A stretch of 64,000 bases of DNA from positions 133,116,223 through 133,180,222 of the forward strand of contig CM045761.1 of assembly GCA_025200525.1 (NCBI GenBank). Direction: 5' to 3'. A program made the position numbers and the translations under genes. Positions 12,603-25,090 of this stretch are shown here, piece after piece. Positions within the stretch are counted from its first letter, which is position 1. Every line of letters begins with the position of its first letter. Under the pieces are notes generated by a model. That model was given only the letters and a program-made list of their open reading frames with translations. It was not told the DNA's origin and searched no databases. This DNA is from Camellia lanceoleosa. Its lineage: Eukaryota > Streptophyta > Magnoliopsida > Ericales > Theaceae.

Positions 12603-15600
12603 ATGGACAAGAGTTGGATGCTGATAGATAATAGGTTGACAAGCAAAGAGTATCAACAAGGGGTGAAGTCATTCCTTGACTTTGCTACCGCAAATTTAGG
12701 CCCACATGATGAAATTAGGTGTCCTTGTGTCGATTGCATGAATGGCACAAAATTTAGCAGACAAGTTGTGTGGATGCATCTGATCTGAAGAGGAATTGCG
12801 TCTTCGTATAAAACTTGGGTGCACCACGGAGAACATGTTCCCATTTCTCAGCCTAGTGTATCAAATGACCATTTTGGAAGTAGTGGAGAAGGTATGCCAG
12901 ATACTGATCATCCAATGATGGGTGAATTGCCTAATATGTTGGAAGAAATTTACATGAGTGGTCTTATGGATGACCATATCGACGAAGAACCTACTAGTTT
13001 GGAGAGGGAAGATTTACAGAAGTTCATTAGGTTATTTGAAGATGCTCAACGCAAAATTTACCCAACATGTGAGAAGTTCTCTGTGTTGTCATTCGTTATT
13101 AAGATGCTTCATGTAAAGGTGTACAACAAATGGAGTAACAAGTCATTCGATATGGTTATGCAGGTATTCAAGGACATTCTACCAGAATGTGATCAAACTG
13201 TTCCATGGACACTCTATCATGCTAAGAAATTCTTACGTGACTTGGGTTTGGGATATGAAACCATTCATGCGTGCAAGAATGATTGTGCACTGTTTTCCAA
13301 GGAGAATGCGAATTTGGAAAAATGCCCTACATGTGACGAGCCTAGATACAAGTTGAACAATGATGGGGGTAAAAAGATTCCTCACAAGCTATTGCGGTAC
13401 TTTCCTTTGACACCGAGGCTGAAAAGATTGTATATGTCAAAAAGACAGTAAATGAGATGGCCCAAGGAGAAGCGTATGGATGATGACATATTAAGGCATC
13501 CGGCTGATGGTGAGGCATGGAAGGATTTCGATAAGCAACATCCAACATTTTCTGCTGATTCTCGAAATGTAAGGCTAGGGCTAGCGACAGATGGTTTCAA
13601 TCCATTTGGAAATATGAGCACATCGTATAGCATGTGGCCCGTAATCTTAATGCCTTATAATCTCCCACCGTGGAAGTGTATGAAAGAGCCATTTTGCATG
13701 ATGTCATTGCTTATTCCCGGACGATCGGCACCTGGAAGAGACATTGATGTTTACCTACAACCATTAATAGAAGAATTGAAAAATTTGTGGGAGCATGGTG
13801 TGCAAACATATGATGCATCGAATGGCCAAATTTTTAGAATGCATGCGGCAATCATGTGGACCATTAATGACTTCCCTGCATATGGTAACATGTCAGGGTG
13901 GAGTACAAAGGGTTACTTGGCTTGCCCTAATTGTAACATGAATGCATCGTCACAAGGTTTATGGAAGTAAGATAGGGTACACGGGTGCTCGTCGCTACTT
14001 GCCTGAGAACCACAGTTGGCGAAGAAGTAAGCTCTTCAACGGTCAAATTGAGGATAGGTCCAAACCTATAGACTTATCGGGGGAAGAAATATTAGAGCAA
14101 ATTGGTTGTGGGACTTACAAGCCGTATGGAAAGCACCCACACAATCGAAAACGACAAAGGAATGAAAATCCAAATTTGAATTGGACAAAGAGAAGCATTA
14201 TGTTTGATTTGCCCTATTGGAAAACGCTGAAGCTTCGACACAACCTTGATGTCATGCATATTGAGAAAAATATATGTGACAATGTCATCGGGACACTTTT
14301 GAGCATAGATGGAAAGAACAAGGACACGGACAAAGCACGCTTAGATTTGGAGGATATGAGAATACGTAAAGAGTTACACTTGAAGAGGCGTGCCAATGGG
14401 TCCTTCGAGAAGCCCCCCGCATTGTACACATTGTCCCAGACAGAGAGAGAAGGCTTTTGTCATTTTTTGAAATCAATTAAGTATCCTGATGGCTATGCAG
14501 CAAATATCTCTAATTGCGTGACCGCTCAAGGAGGTAAATTATCTGGCCTCAAAAGTCATGACTGTCATGTCCTTATACAACGACTTCTTCCGATTGGGAT
14601 GCGTGGCTACCTTACTAAGGAACTTGGCACCACACTTTTTGAGTTGGGAAATTTCTTCAAACAGTTGTGTTCAAAGACATTAAGGATCACAGATTTGGAT
14701 AAATTGGAGGAACAAATTGTAGTCATACTTTGTAAGCTTGAGAAGATTTTTCCTCCGGCTTTTTTTGATGTTATGGTCCACTTGGCAGTTCACTTGCCTC
14801 GAGAGGCTATGCTTGGAGGGCCAGTGCAATATCGATGGATGTACCCAATTGAGAGGTATGTTGGTACTTTTGTAGTGTGAAAATTGTAATTAACGCTTCA
14901 CTGCTAATATAAATTTAAATATAACATTCTCATCGTCTTGGTTTTTAGGTTGCTTGGACGTCTAAAAGGGTTTGTGGCCAATAAAGCTTATCCTGAAGGT
15001 TCTATTGCCGAGGCTTACATTTCGAAAGAGTGTACAACATTTTGTTCAATGTATTTGGATGGAGTTGAAACAATTTTTAACCGGGTAGAAAGGAATTACG
15101 ACATGGGCGACTATGGCCCAGGATTGGCAGTATTCACTCAAAATGTCCGTCCCTTTGGTCTAATGACAAGGGTATCCGATGTGTCCGTAGCTGAACGCGA
15201 GATGGCTCATTGGTTTGTCCTGCACAATAGCTTTGAAGTGGAAAAATACTTAGAGTATGGATCCATTCCACGTATTTATATGTTATAGTTGTCAAAAATC
15301 GATTAGTATTGATTTATTTAATTTATTTTGAGAGCCATTTTTGTAACTAGGGAGCACAAGAACTTGTTACAACAAACTGGAGGTGCATTTGACATCGCAA
15401 AGAGGCAATGCAAAGAATTTCCTAAATGGTTCAAAGATTGTGTAAGATCGAAATCTCTTTTACAATCAGTCATACATTACCTTAATATTATGATACTTGT
15501 AGCATAACACATGTTCTACATGTAGATGAATCAATTGCGGAACCAAGTGTCCCCTGAAGCAACTGATGAGATGTGGTCATTAGCCAATGGTCCTAGTGGC

Positions 15601-16293
15601 TTGGTGAACACATATACAGGATGTATTTGTAATGGCGTCCGATTTCATACTATCGACCGTGACAACCGTCGTAAAAGTCAAAATAGTGGGTTGGTCGTGG
15701 AAGGGGAGCATGAAGGCCAATTGATAAACTTCTATGGGTACTTGTGCAAAGTGTGGGAAATGAACTATTTGTTTAGACATCGGATCGTATTGTTCCAATG
15801 TGAATGGTTTAACACCGGTAGTAGGAGAACTATGCGTGTCGAACCACATGTGACAACGGTTGATGTAAGAAGTCGATGGTACAAAGACGACTCATTTGTA
15901 TTACCAAGTCAAGTTAAACAAGTATTTTATGTTGATGATACCAAACTAGGTGCCAATTGGAGAGTCGTAGAAAAGTTTGAACATCGAGGAATTTGGGATG
16001 TGCCACAGATGGATGACGTAGAAACTGATGATGTGTTCCAACAAGAAGAAACTACTGAGGTTGTACCAGTTGAGGCTATTGACGATGATGTGGTTTTGCG
16101 TCGAGATGATATTGAATCTGAAATTATTCCAATGGAAGTTTTGCAATCTATTAGAGGTGTAGAAGCCGAGGGTGTTATAGATGATGCCTTCATCTGTGAT
16201 GATGAAGATGGATTAATGGGGGAGGGTAACGACACAGACGAAGAATGTGACCTGCAAAGTGATTTTGATACAGATGTTGACGTAGAATGTTGA
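12603..16293 (+). pseudogene. CACTA TNPD-like transposase, full length but broken (copy 2)
   Basis: Domains in order: N-terminal transposase-associated zinc-binding region (RCPCVDCMNGT near residue 45), Transposase_21 catalytic region (LGLATDGFNPFGNMSTSYS, LLIPGRSAPGRDIDVYLQPL, WSTKGYLACPNCN), DUF4218-like and DUF4216-like regions, then an acidic tail. Exons are about 12603-14855, 14949-15281, 15351-15441 and 15526-16293. The element's main transposase would cut at the CACTA ends. It is inactive as read: in-frame stops at 12786-12788 and 13449-13451, and a frameshift near 13955 just after the CPNC motif. The remaining reading frame is long and well kept, suggesting recent decay. It is followed after 265 bases by the second gene, as in the standard CACTA layout. 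Confidence 0.92.
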
Positions 16294-16557
16294 TATATTT
16301 GCTTTTATGATTTGGATATGATAATGAACTAAAATACTTGTCTTATTACTTCATCAAAATCATGTCATAGCTTATTATATATCTTTCTATAAATTATATA
16401 ATGTATATCATGATTTATAATGTTAGCTTGTTATATATCTACGCAATTCATAATTTAAAAATCAAGACATAGTAGCTTATTATATCTCTTCTTTACAATT
16501 AAATGTGTTATTGTATATGACATTTTGTACTGTTAGTTGTGTTCTTGCAGTTTGCAT

Positions 16558-18360
16558 CATGGTTCCTGGCTTGAAGACTGGTCGGCTCAATAAAAGGACA
16601 TTGATGACCATCAAGCAAACTTCATGACTAACGCCCCTTAGGATCAACAGTTGCACCACCTCTTGTTGTCCCCTTAGGATCAACAGTGCACCACCTCTTG
16701 TTGTCCCTCAAGATCAATCGGTGCATCTTCTCCCGATGCGACTAGCCCACCATTCGAGGATTACGATGAGACCTGACCACCGCCGGAAACTCAAAATCAT
16801 GTCACGTAAGATCATTGTACTTCAACTATGTCAATTATCAATTGTCAGTATTTGTAATTTGGTTATTGTAATTTTGTTATCAGGGACTTCTAGGTCCACA
16901 CGTGTACGAGGACCTACACTTGGAAAAGGAATACAAAAAATAGTGAGAGCCAACAAAGGGGGAAAATTATATGTTCACATTGATCGTGTCCTAAATGCAA
17001 TGACCGGAGATTATGCCACTCCAGCAGCTAATGAGTTAGGGCTTCAGATTAGGAGTATGTGCCCTCTCAAGGATGTTACGTCATGGCTGAAAATGGATGA
17101 GACTACCAAAGCTACTGTCATCCAAGCTGTTCTTGTAATTGATAATATTGGGCAATATGTATTCCTCTATTATTTATACTTGTAAGAAGCACTTATTGTA
17201 ATGATTGGCATTTTCACTTGTTATGATTGTAGGACAAGTTTGATATTGGGGATGATTTTCACAATGACTTACAAGCTCAGCAAATTGTGAATACGAAGGC
17301 ATATAAGTTGTACAAAGATTGGAGGTACAACTTGAAGCAAGAATTCGAGCTATTAAAGGAAGAGGGTGTTGATGACCTATATGCTCATCCGCCCGAGGTG
17401 AGTTTGGATGATTGGAAGCATTTGATCGATGTGGCATGGCAAGATGCATCTCACCGGTCAAATACTAATGCATCATCGTAGTCCTGCTCCAAATGTGATA
17501 TAGCCAATATTTAACAAAAATTGTTTATGTACTTATTTTTGTAGAAACGGTCAAAAGTGGTAAGAGTAATGTAAGTCATTGCCATACAATCATACTTGGT
17601 GGATCTCGCTCATTTCCTATAATGATGGTCGCTATCGTGAGATTGATGTTATTTAAAAATAACTTCATTATTTTTGTTTTGTTATGAGTAATATGTTGTG
17701 ATTTTTTAGTTGTTATTTGAAATCAACAGTAGCTAAAAAAGTGGATTTGGATTTTCCTAAGTTTTATGAGGACCATACGTCCAAGAAGATTTAATGACCG
17801 GATTCATCCCAAATGCGGTGAGTGCATGTAAGTATGAAACAATGAATTAATTGTATTTAATATGACTTAGTACCCAAAAATATATCTTATTATGCCTTTT
17901 TGTCTTCTTTATTGCAATGACAAAGAAAAGATGGTCAATCTACAAACGGCGCCATTGAGTCGTGGACGCCATTGACGCAGAGGAGCTTTCAAGGCAAGTG
18001 CTTGGCGAGAAGAAAAAGTACTTGCTTGGATTTGGGATCGCCCACAACCGCCCACCATAGCCGCATCACGAGCACGTGATAAGGATATGGAGGCAATGAG
18101 AGCCGAGATGGAGGCACTTCGTGGAGCAACAAAGAGATCGTGAAGAGTTGATGAGAGAGCGAGAGGAGCGCGAGAAATATTACAATGATATGTTGAAAGA
18201 GCGAGAGGAGCGAGAGATGTTACAATGAGATGTTGCAACAATGGGCGCAAGGACGAAGATCGGGAGGAGACAGATAAAAGGTTGATCATCTGAATAATGT
18301 AGTCGCCAAACTCACACAACTCTTGGGGATCTAAGGTGGTCAAATGACGTTTACTATTTG
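16558..18360 (+). pseudogene. CACTA Transposase_24 (TNPA-like) gene, degraded (copy 2)
   Basis: Homologue of the gene at 7490-9935. It starts with MVPGLKTGRLNKR and then meets a stop (TGA) after about 22 codons. Exon B (16884-17134) and exon C (from 17233) are still open and carry STRVRGPTLGKGIQK, ATPAANELGLQI and LYKDWRYNLKQEF. The exon C donor seems lost. The later exons (about 17545-17640, 17728-17825 and 17930-18340) have frameshifts and stops, although the coiled-coil region can still be traced. It cannot make a full protein. Confidence 0.85.
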
Positions 18361-18419
18361 GTAAGTACAATTTTATTAATGTTTAAAATAATTTGTTAAA
18401 ATTTGTTAGATTTAACAAT

Positions 18420-19113
18420 GAACTAGTCAATTGACCTGTAGGGACAGACGATGTGTGAATAGGGCATGTAGTTCACTTGAACCCACACCATAATAATAAT
18501 ACTTGGGGCGGATAACACATGTAAGCATGCCAGGTCATGACCTTTTATATGCAAAAATATTTGATGTCCAAATTAAAAATCTTTGTTGATGTTGTTGTGT
18601 TTGGTTTGCCTCAATGAAATATTGTAATAGATTTTCCCTTGTGGATGCACCCATTGTTCTTATTTTAAGTACTTGCAGGGCTAATGTCATGCATTCTTGT
18701 CTCTCTTGCAAATGCACCCTATATTCCTATTTTTAGTATTTGTGTAGACTATAGTGGATTAATACTCTATTGCTAGAAGAGGTTACTGAATATTTGCGTC
18801 ATTTCTGACCCTTTTTCATCAATGGTACTTTCTCTTGGTGAGAGGGTAATACAAATAAGGTGCTTGGATATTCATGTTTGTGATAAGAAAAGACAAACTT
18901 ATCTTTACACTTACAAAGTTTGGCTTGGTTTCTGAGCCAGGGACAGTTCAAGCTTAAAGAAAAGTTCAAATTTGGACGTGAAATTGCATGCATCAATGAG
19001 AACTGAGATTTGTATAGGCTAAACTTGAGCATGATATTGGATTGAGTACTGGATGTGTTGCTAGTACAAAATAGGGCTTTTTTTTTTATTATTTATAAAC
19101 AAAATAGGCCTGC

Positions 19114-19145
<32 letters not shown>

Positions 19146-20930
19146 TCCAATGGCTAGTTCAACCTAATTGATTGGCAAAAATGTTAGAAAATTTCACGTA
19201 TAACATAAGGTAGACAATAAATTTACGCTCTTCAATCTTTTTAATTTCCCTTCTAATATATGTGTGTAGAATTTTATTTCCTTTATCCAGTGCTGGTCCA
19301 ACCTTTGTGGGGTGCTACTCGAGTATACTGTGTATACAATATATTACCCTTTGGCATTATTTGCACAAAGTAGTTACCCTAAAACTTGCATATTCACTGT
19401 TGATAGCCTGAGCTTTTATTGTTCACATCTGGATCCTATCTCCTGACCTAGAGAAAAGGAAAATAATTAAGAAGTGAAAGTACTTATATCTAAACTTCTG
19501 TAGTATTTATTGAATCTTACCCAAGCAAAAATTACTATGACCTCATATAAGAAATAGGTAAAAAATGACTGTATCGTATGTGTCAAGATAGATATTAAAG
19601 GTTAAAGCATATAATTGACTAATTGACTCAAAGAAGTTAGAAAGGATAAAAAGTTGATGTGGCATGGGAGATAGACATTCTGTATTAATGAAACTGTTTT
19701 GTTATGTTGCGGCATTGCCCTTAATATGTAATTAGGATTTTATTTTTTATTTTTTTGCATTTAATTGGGTTTTGTGGTTGTTTTCCTTTGAATGGATGTC
19801 ATATTGAAACAAAAGCTATTTGTGCAAAGAATTGATTTTAAAGAATGTTATTCTTATGCATAGAAGTTATATACATCTATACTTTGTTGAGTTACCAATT
19901 TTCCCAAAAGCCATTATGAATGAACAAAATTTAGAACTGGTCCTTTGAACATTATGAATGAACAAAATTTAAAGACATTCTTATCACATCAAGTTTATAA
20001 CCTTAATGTGATATTAATATTATACTTGTCTCCTTATGTGTCCTGTTTGATTTCAAGTAGACCACCACCAAATTTTGGTCCACTTAGGGATGATTTAAAA
20101 TTCGATCTCATGTAGTATTGTTTTATTTTGATTTGTCATTTATCCGCTTAGTAAGCTTGTCAATATTATTAAGGTCGACTAAATCTACATGCATTCTCGA
20201 TTATGTTATCATTTTTAATTGGCTAGGTTGAGGATATTTCAATTTGGTTCATTATCGGTATGTAGATGTAAATTGTAAAGTGGTTCATCAAATAAGGAAC
20301 TGCTTGTTGAGTCAGGCAATCGTATCATACTTTGATTTATTTACAAGTCCAGCAAAGGTTTATGTCATTATAATTGAGGATTATGGTGCAGTGGTGGTTG
20401 GGAAGTGGTTGTAGTGTGGTAGTTTTGAACTTGGGGTTGTGATGTTGTGGCAATGATGGTGTTGAGATGGTAACAGTATTAGTACCGGATCCGGGAGTGT
20501 ATTGATGCATATTAGTTGTTAATTGAATCCAACCGCTTTTGAATTTGGTTTCATGGGATTGAACCCCGTGTCACCCCTGGTCCCAAGTGCAGTGTTCATC
20601 TATATTCAAAATGCGCTTGAGTGTACCATTTGAGTTATGAACTTATGATATCATTTTGGTTTGATTTAGACCATAATCTAGCAGTTGAATTTGGTTTATA
20701 AGGTATACATAACATTATTCTTCATTTTTAAGCATTATAAATACAAGAGCCATTTCTTTAGTGTAAAGTGTAAGTATGGCTTGATGACTAAAGATGAACC
20801 AATCATCATCCTTAGTGTAAGTATATTTCTTCTACTGGGGGAGTTCCCTACGAATTATTTAGTTGTCAAGTTCTTACAAATAAATTTATGAAATTAGGTC
20901 AGGTTAGTCCCTGGCTTTAAATCCTCCTGG
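18420..20930 (+). other. Noncoding 3' region of CACTA copy 2
   Basis: No supported gene. It is AT-rich and contains a (CT)n microsatellite at 19113-19142. Nothing else was recognised. Confidence 0.4.
19113..19142. repeat. (CT)n microsatellite
   Basis: About 15 uninterrupted CT dinucleotides, preceded by a T-rich stretch. Confidence 0.9.
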
Positions 20931-21184
20931 AGTGTATCATTTTCTTGATGTAATCAGAGTTGTATGTATATATTTTTTTATAATTTTAAATTTGGCAAAA
21001 TGTTGTCAATACTAATGATTAATTTTTTGTTTTACAGATGGTTTTTGGCGTGGAATTGCAGTGAACGATTTTTTGTTACAAGTACGAAAGACATTGTTTT
21101 TAGTCTAAAAATTAGCATTAGTTCGTACATATTAGTTTTATGGCGTGGTACAGGAGATTGAATTTGACGTCATATAGATTAATT

Positions 21185-21290
21185 TTTGATGTGGTACAAA
21201 TTACCTTTTCACATGGTACAGATTACTTTTTTGGCATGGTACAGAATACCTTTTGGCGTAATACAAATTAGTTTTTGGTGGTACAGATTA
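21185..21290. repeat. Short degenerate tandem repeat (GGTACAGATTACTTTTTGGC-like)
   Basis: Four to five loose copies of a unit of roughly 25 bases containing TGGTACARATTA followed by CTTTTTGG. It lies in the 3' region of CACTA copy 2. Confidence 0.6.
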
Positions 21291-21539
21291 ACAATTGGAT
21301 ATTAATTTTGTTTAATCCTACGTTATGTATGGAATTATATTTTTCAGATTGGATTATATTTGGTTTGTGTAGAATTTCTATTGGAAATATTAATTTGATG
21401 TTAAATATGATTTTTTTTATGGTTGAAAGTAAAATGTGTGCATGTTGTGGAATGGTTGCTAATTTTATCAGTATATGGATAATTTTATATATATACAGGT
21501 TACAAATTGTACTAATAATGGAATAAATGCAGGTGGTTG

Positions 21540-22646
21540 AGAAAGTAATTAAAAAAAATTATAAAATTTTTTACGACTAAATATTTTGGTAGCCAAAAAT
21601 GCAAGCAAAGATTTTTTATGAGTAAATATTTAGTAGTAAAAAGAAACAAAAGACTTTTAGCGACCAAATAGTTAGTAGCTAAAATAAATGAAGATGAGGG
21701 AAGAAATTTTTGCCGACTAAAGATTTTAGTCACGAAAGAACATCGCAGTTTTCGGCGACTAAAATATTTGGTCGTAAAATACCATGAAAAGAAAATATCT
21801 AATATTTTGGCGACTAAAATGTTTAAATCGTGAAAACTAATAACGACTAAACTATTTGGTCACTAAACATATTATTATTAGTGACTAAAATTTTTAGTCG
21901 GTAAATGTATTATTATTAGCGACTAAAATGTTTTAGCGACTAAATATTTTAGTCGTTGAAAGAGAATTTTATTTTGATTTAATTACTTTTGGCGACTAAA
22001 TATTTGGTCAAAAAACGTCATGTTTGGCCAATAAAATGTTTTAGCGACTCACGTATTTTAGTTCTTTGAAAGACAATTTCATTTTGATTTAATTACTTTG
22101 GGCGACTAAATATTTGGTTGTCAGATAGTTAGTTTTTGGCGACTAAATATTTTAGTCGCTAAAAGAGAATTTCATTTTGATTTAATTACTTTTGGCGACT
22201 AAATATTTGGTCGTGAGAATGTTATGTTTGGCCACAAAAATGTTTTAGCGACTACATATTTTAGTCGTTGAAAGAGAAATTCATTTTTATTTAATTACTT
22301 TTGGCTACTAAATATTTGGTCGCCGTATAGTTAGTTTTGGTGACTAAAATCTTTTAGCGACTAAATATTTTAGTCGCTAAAAGAGAATTTCATTTTGATG
22401 TAATTACTTTTGGCGACTAAATGTTTGGTCGCCAAAACGTTATGTTTGGCGACTAAGTCTGTTTTAGTAGCCAAATATAAGATAATTAGCGACCAACGTT
22501 ATATTAGTCGCCGTTGACTATTGCCGACTAGGCTTTGGCGACCAACGGGGCGACGAATATATTTAGTCGCCATTGACTTTTGCCGACCAAAAAATAACCT
22601 TTGGCGACTAAAAATTTGGTCGCTAAAAGTGTAATTTCTTGTAGTG
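21540..22646. mobile_element. CACTA 3' end: subterminal repeat array and terminal inverted repeat
   Basis: Dozens of GGCGACTAAATATTTGGTCG and TTTTAGCGACTAAATATTTT motifs in both orientations make up this region. Between about 21955 and 22430 they are arranged in five units of roughly 105 bases containing GAGAATTTCATTTTGATTTA. The region ends with TAATTTCTTGTAGTG at 22632-22646. Its reverse complement, CACTACAAGAAATTA, is a typical CACTA terminus. This closes the element whose transposase genes lie at 12603-18360. Three-base target duplication cannot be confirmed because the 5' end was not found. Confidence 0.88.
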
Positions 22647-22822
22647 AGATGAGGACTATTTAAAACTCACCTTCCAAACCAAATGTTTTTGTTTAACATA
22701 CACTTACCGAACAAAATCTTAATAGTCAGCAAACTAGTACCAAACAACCTCAAATAACAGAGCAATAATCGAAAATAACAAAAAATCACTAATGCAAGGA
22801 TCGAAAAGATAAATAAACTTAC

Positions 22823-22867
22823 CAATGCAACACCAACCTCATCCGACTTCTTGTTATCGTCCTCCAT
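22823..22867 (-). pseudogene. Possible first coding exon of a host gene, cut off by the CACTA insertion
   Basis: On the minus strand an ATG begins a 15-codon exon (MEDDNKKSDEVGVAL) that ends exactly at a consensus GTAAGT donor. About 180 bases downstream lies the CACTA terminus at 22646, so any next exon would be separated by the element. The parent gene is not recognised and the exon is short, so this is tentative. Confidence 0.28.
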
Positions 22868-23355
22868 TACTCAGTTGTTGATTTCTTTAGATCTGAACAA
22901 ATGCCAATAAAATGTCTGATATGAACCAACAGTGACAGTGATTTCTAATTATGGTTTAAGGTGGTGATGAGAAGATGAATTTTGATTAGCGTTTAGGTTG
23001 GTCATGGTCCTCCATCTGTCGAATGGTGATTTCTTTTAGTAGGGGTGGATATGGGTGCACAATGTAGAGTGTGATTCTATTTGACTTGATTTTGTGGGTG
23101 GATATTCCATTAGAGGTTGTCCTTTATTGTAATTTTACTTCAAGTTATACTTGCAATTTAAAAAAAAAGTTAAAATTGGAGGGTCCAAAGAATAAAGGTA
23201 GATGTTAATAATAACACTCATATTAAAATCGGGTTGGAACAAATTCAATCGGATCAGATAATTTTGCCATCGTCTATCGTTGCATTTTATTTGTGGGACA
23301 TGCTACTCTCCAATTCGCAATTAGATTGGATGGTGTTGTTGAGTTATAGTAGACT
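22868..23355. other. AT-rich intergenic sequence
   Basis: No gene, repeat or regulatory site recognised. Confidence 0.4.
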
Positions 23356-23650
23356 ATCATCTGAATCTATTTTGATGATCAAACAATTTGATGTGTAGAG
23401 CACGTCGAATATATCATTCTTATAAAAAAAATTAAATTGATTGGATATCAACAGTCACTTGATTAAATTACATTTTTGTCAATAATTTATTTTGAAAATC
23501 ATACTTTCTGTTAATATAAATGTGATCTAATTAAATAGGTATCAATATCCGATTAATATGATTTTTTTATTTTTTTGCAAAAATAATGTACTCGAAAAAT
23601 TTTACACATTAAATTATTTGAATTATTGATATAAACCCGAATTAGAGGCC
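23356..23650. mobile_element. Long-inverted-repeat element, copy 1 of 3
   Basis: Left arm (TTTTGATGATCAAACAATTT onward) and right arm are imperfect inverted repeats of about 110 bases flanking a short core. Shared landmarks with the copies at 27317 and 47765 are the TTGATYGGATATC block, the TCGA-containing block and the AATTACATTT block. There is no coding capacity. The ends are not exact. Confidence 0.55.
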
Positions 23651-24380
23651 AATATAATCCAACTGCTCTCTCCAATCCTATTACGAGCTAGAGAGGAGTC
23701 TACCCCTTTATGCTTTATATTTTCTTTTTGCGACTTCCTTTAGAAATTGATTATTTTAATTAATTTTTAAACTTTTTATTAAAAGAAAATGTATAAAAAT
23801 AAAAATAATGATGTAATTTTTTAATTTTTTTAGTTACACTAGGTTCCCAAACGGATATCTCACCTTTGCTTGTTGGTCTCCTTTTGAATATTTCCACGTT
23901 TGCTAGAATCTTTATTCTTGATGGTCTTAATTTTTCAACTCTTGAGCTTGTACCATGGTCATAATGCATTGTTTTTAGAATCCTAATTGTGTGTTTTTTT
24001 TTTTAACATTTAATTATAGTTTAATTTTTTTTCTTCAATAAGTTAATTTGCTTATTTAAATGTTTGATGTCCAATCCAAACCCGAAAATCATATGCTTCC
24101 ATTTGTTTATTTATGTTTTGAATTGAGGGTCAATATGTTTAGAAATAATTTTTTAATATTTTACAAAAAAGACATGTAAAAAATAAAATGAAAAAAAGAA
24201 AGCAGTATTTAACTTTTTTATATGAGTTGATTTTTTTTAATAGCTTTTTAAATAAAATAATTTCTTTCCAAACTGATCTGCATGTTGCCTAGGAAAGAAT
24301 TGAATAAAACTAAAATGTGGTGTATGTCCTTTATCCAGACCCTATCTAATTACCCAAACAGTTGTGGAAAGAATAGCTAA

Positions 24381-24614
24381 GGCTCCGTTTGGCAAGGAGG
24401 TTTGGGGCTATTTTAGTCACAAAAAATAGGATATTTTAGTCACAACAAATAAAATTTCACATTCAATCCATAATCATTACACTATTCTCTCACAAAAAAA
24501 GTCAAAAAAGTCAAAAAGTCAAAAAATCCTTCCCAAACTAAGCTTTTTAGCCCAAGCTAAAATAGCCAAAAAAATCAAAAAACTAAAAAGTCAACCCACT
24601 TCCCAACTGAAGGC
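24381..24614. mobile_element. Tourist-like MITE, TAA target duplication
   Basis: Starts GGCTCCGTTTGGCAAGGAGG and ends with the loosely matching CACTTCCCAACTGAAGGC. TAA lies directly outside each end (24378-24380 and 24615-24617). The interior has GGCTATTTTAGTC and its inverse. It is noncoding. Confidence 0.6.
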
Positions 24615-24773
24615 TAAGTGTTAAGGTGAATTAAGTTTTAGATTTAAATCTATTGAGAAACGTTGCCTTCCGTTATAATCTAATTATTATCTTATGTATA
24701 ACAAAAGTTTAAAAATTAAAAAAAAAAATTATTTTAAATTGTAAAATATGATTTTTTAATGTTAATGGTCAAG

Positions 24774-24979
24774 ATTAGTCAACATCATGAAAATATGATT
24801 CATTTTGATTATTAGATCATCATATGTTAAAAGTGCCTTTAGATATTAATGGTAGAGTAATGTTAGCTGGATGATTATTAGTCAACATCATGATGAAAAT
24901 ATGATTCATTTTGATTATTAGATCATCATATGTTAAAAGTGCCTTTAGATATTAAAGGTAGAGTAATGTTAGCTGGATT
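24774..24979. repeat. Tandem duplication of about 103 bp
   Basis: Two near-identical units beginning ATTAGTCAACATCATG (24774 and 24877) and ending GTAATGTTAGCTGGAT. They differ by a 3-base insertion and one or two substitutions, so the duplication is recent. Confidence 0.85.
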
Positions 24980-25090
24980 CCTAGAGAGGATGTGGAGAAG
25001 TGATTGAGTCGTCTTGGGACATTGTCATGTGAGAGATTTATTCAATGCTCATAGAATAATATTCCATTTCATTTATAGATTAATATATAA

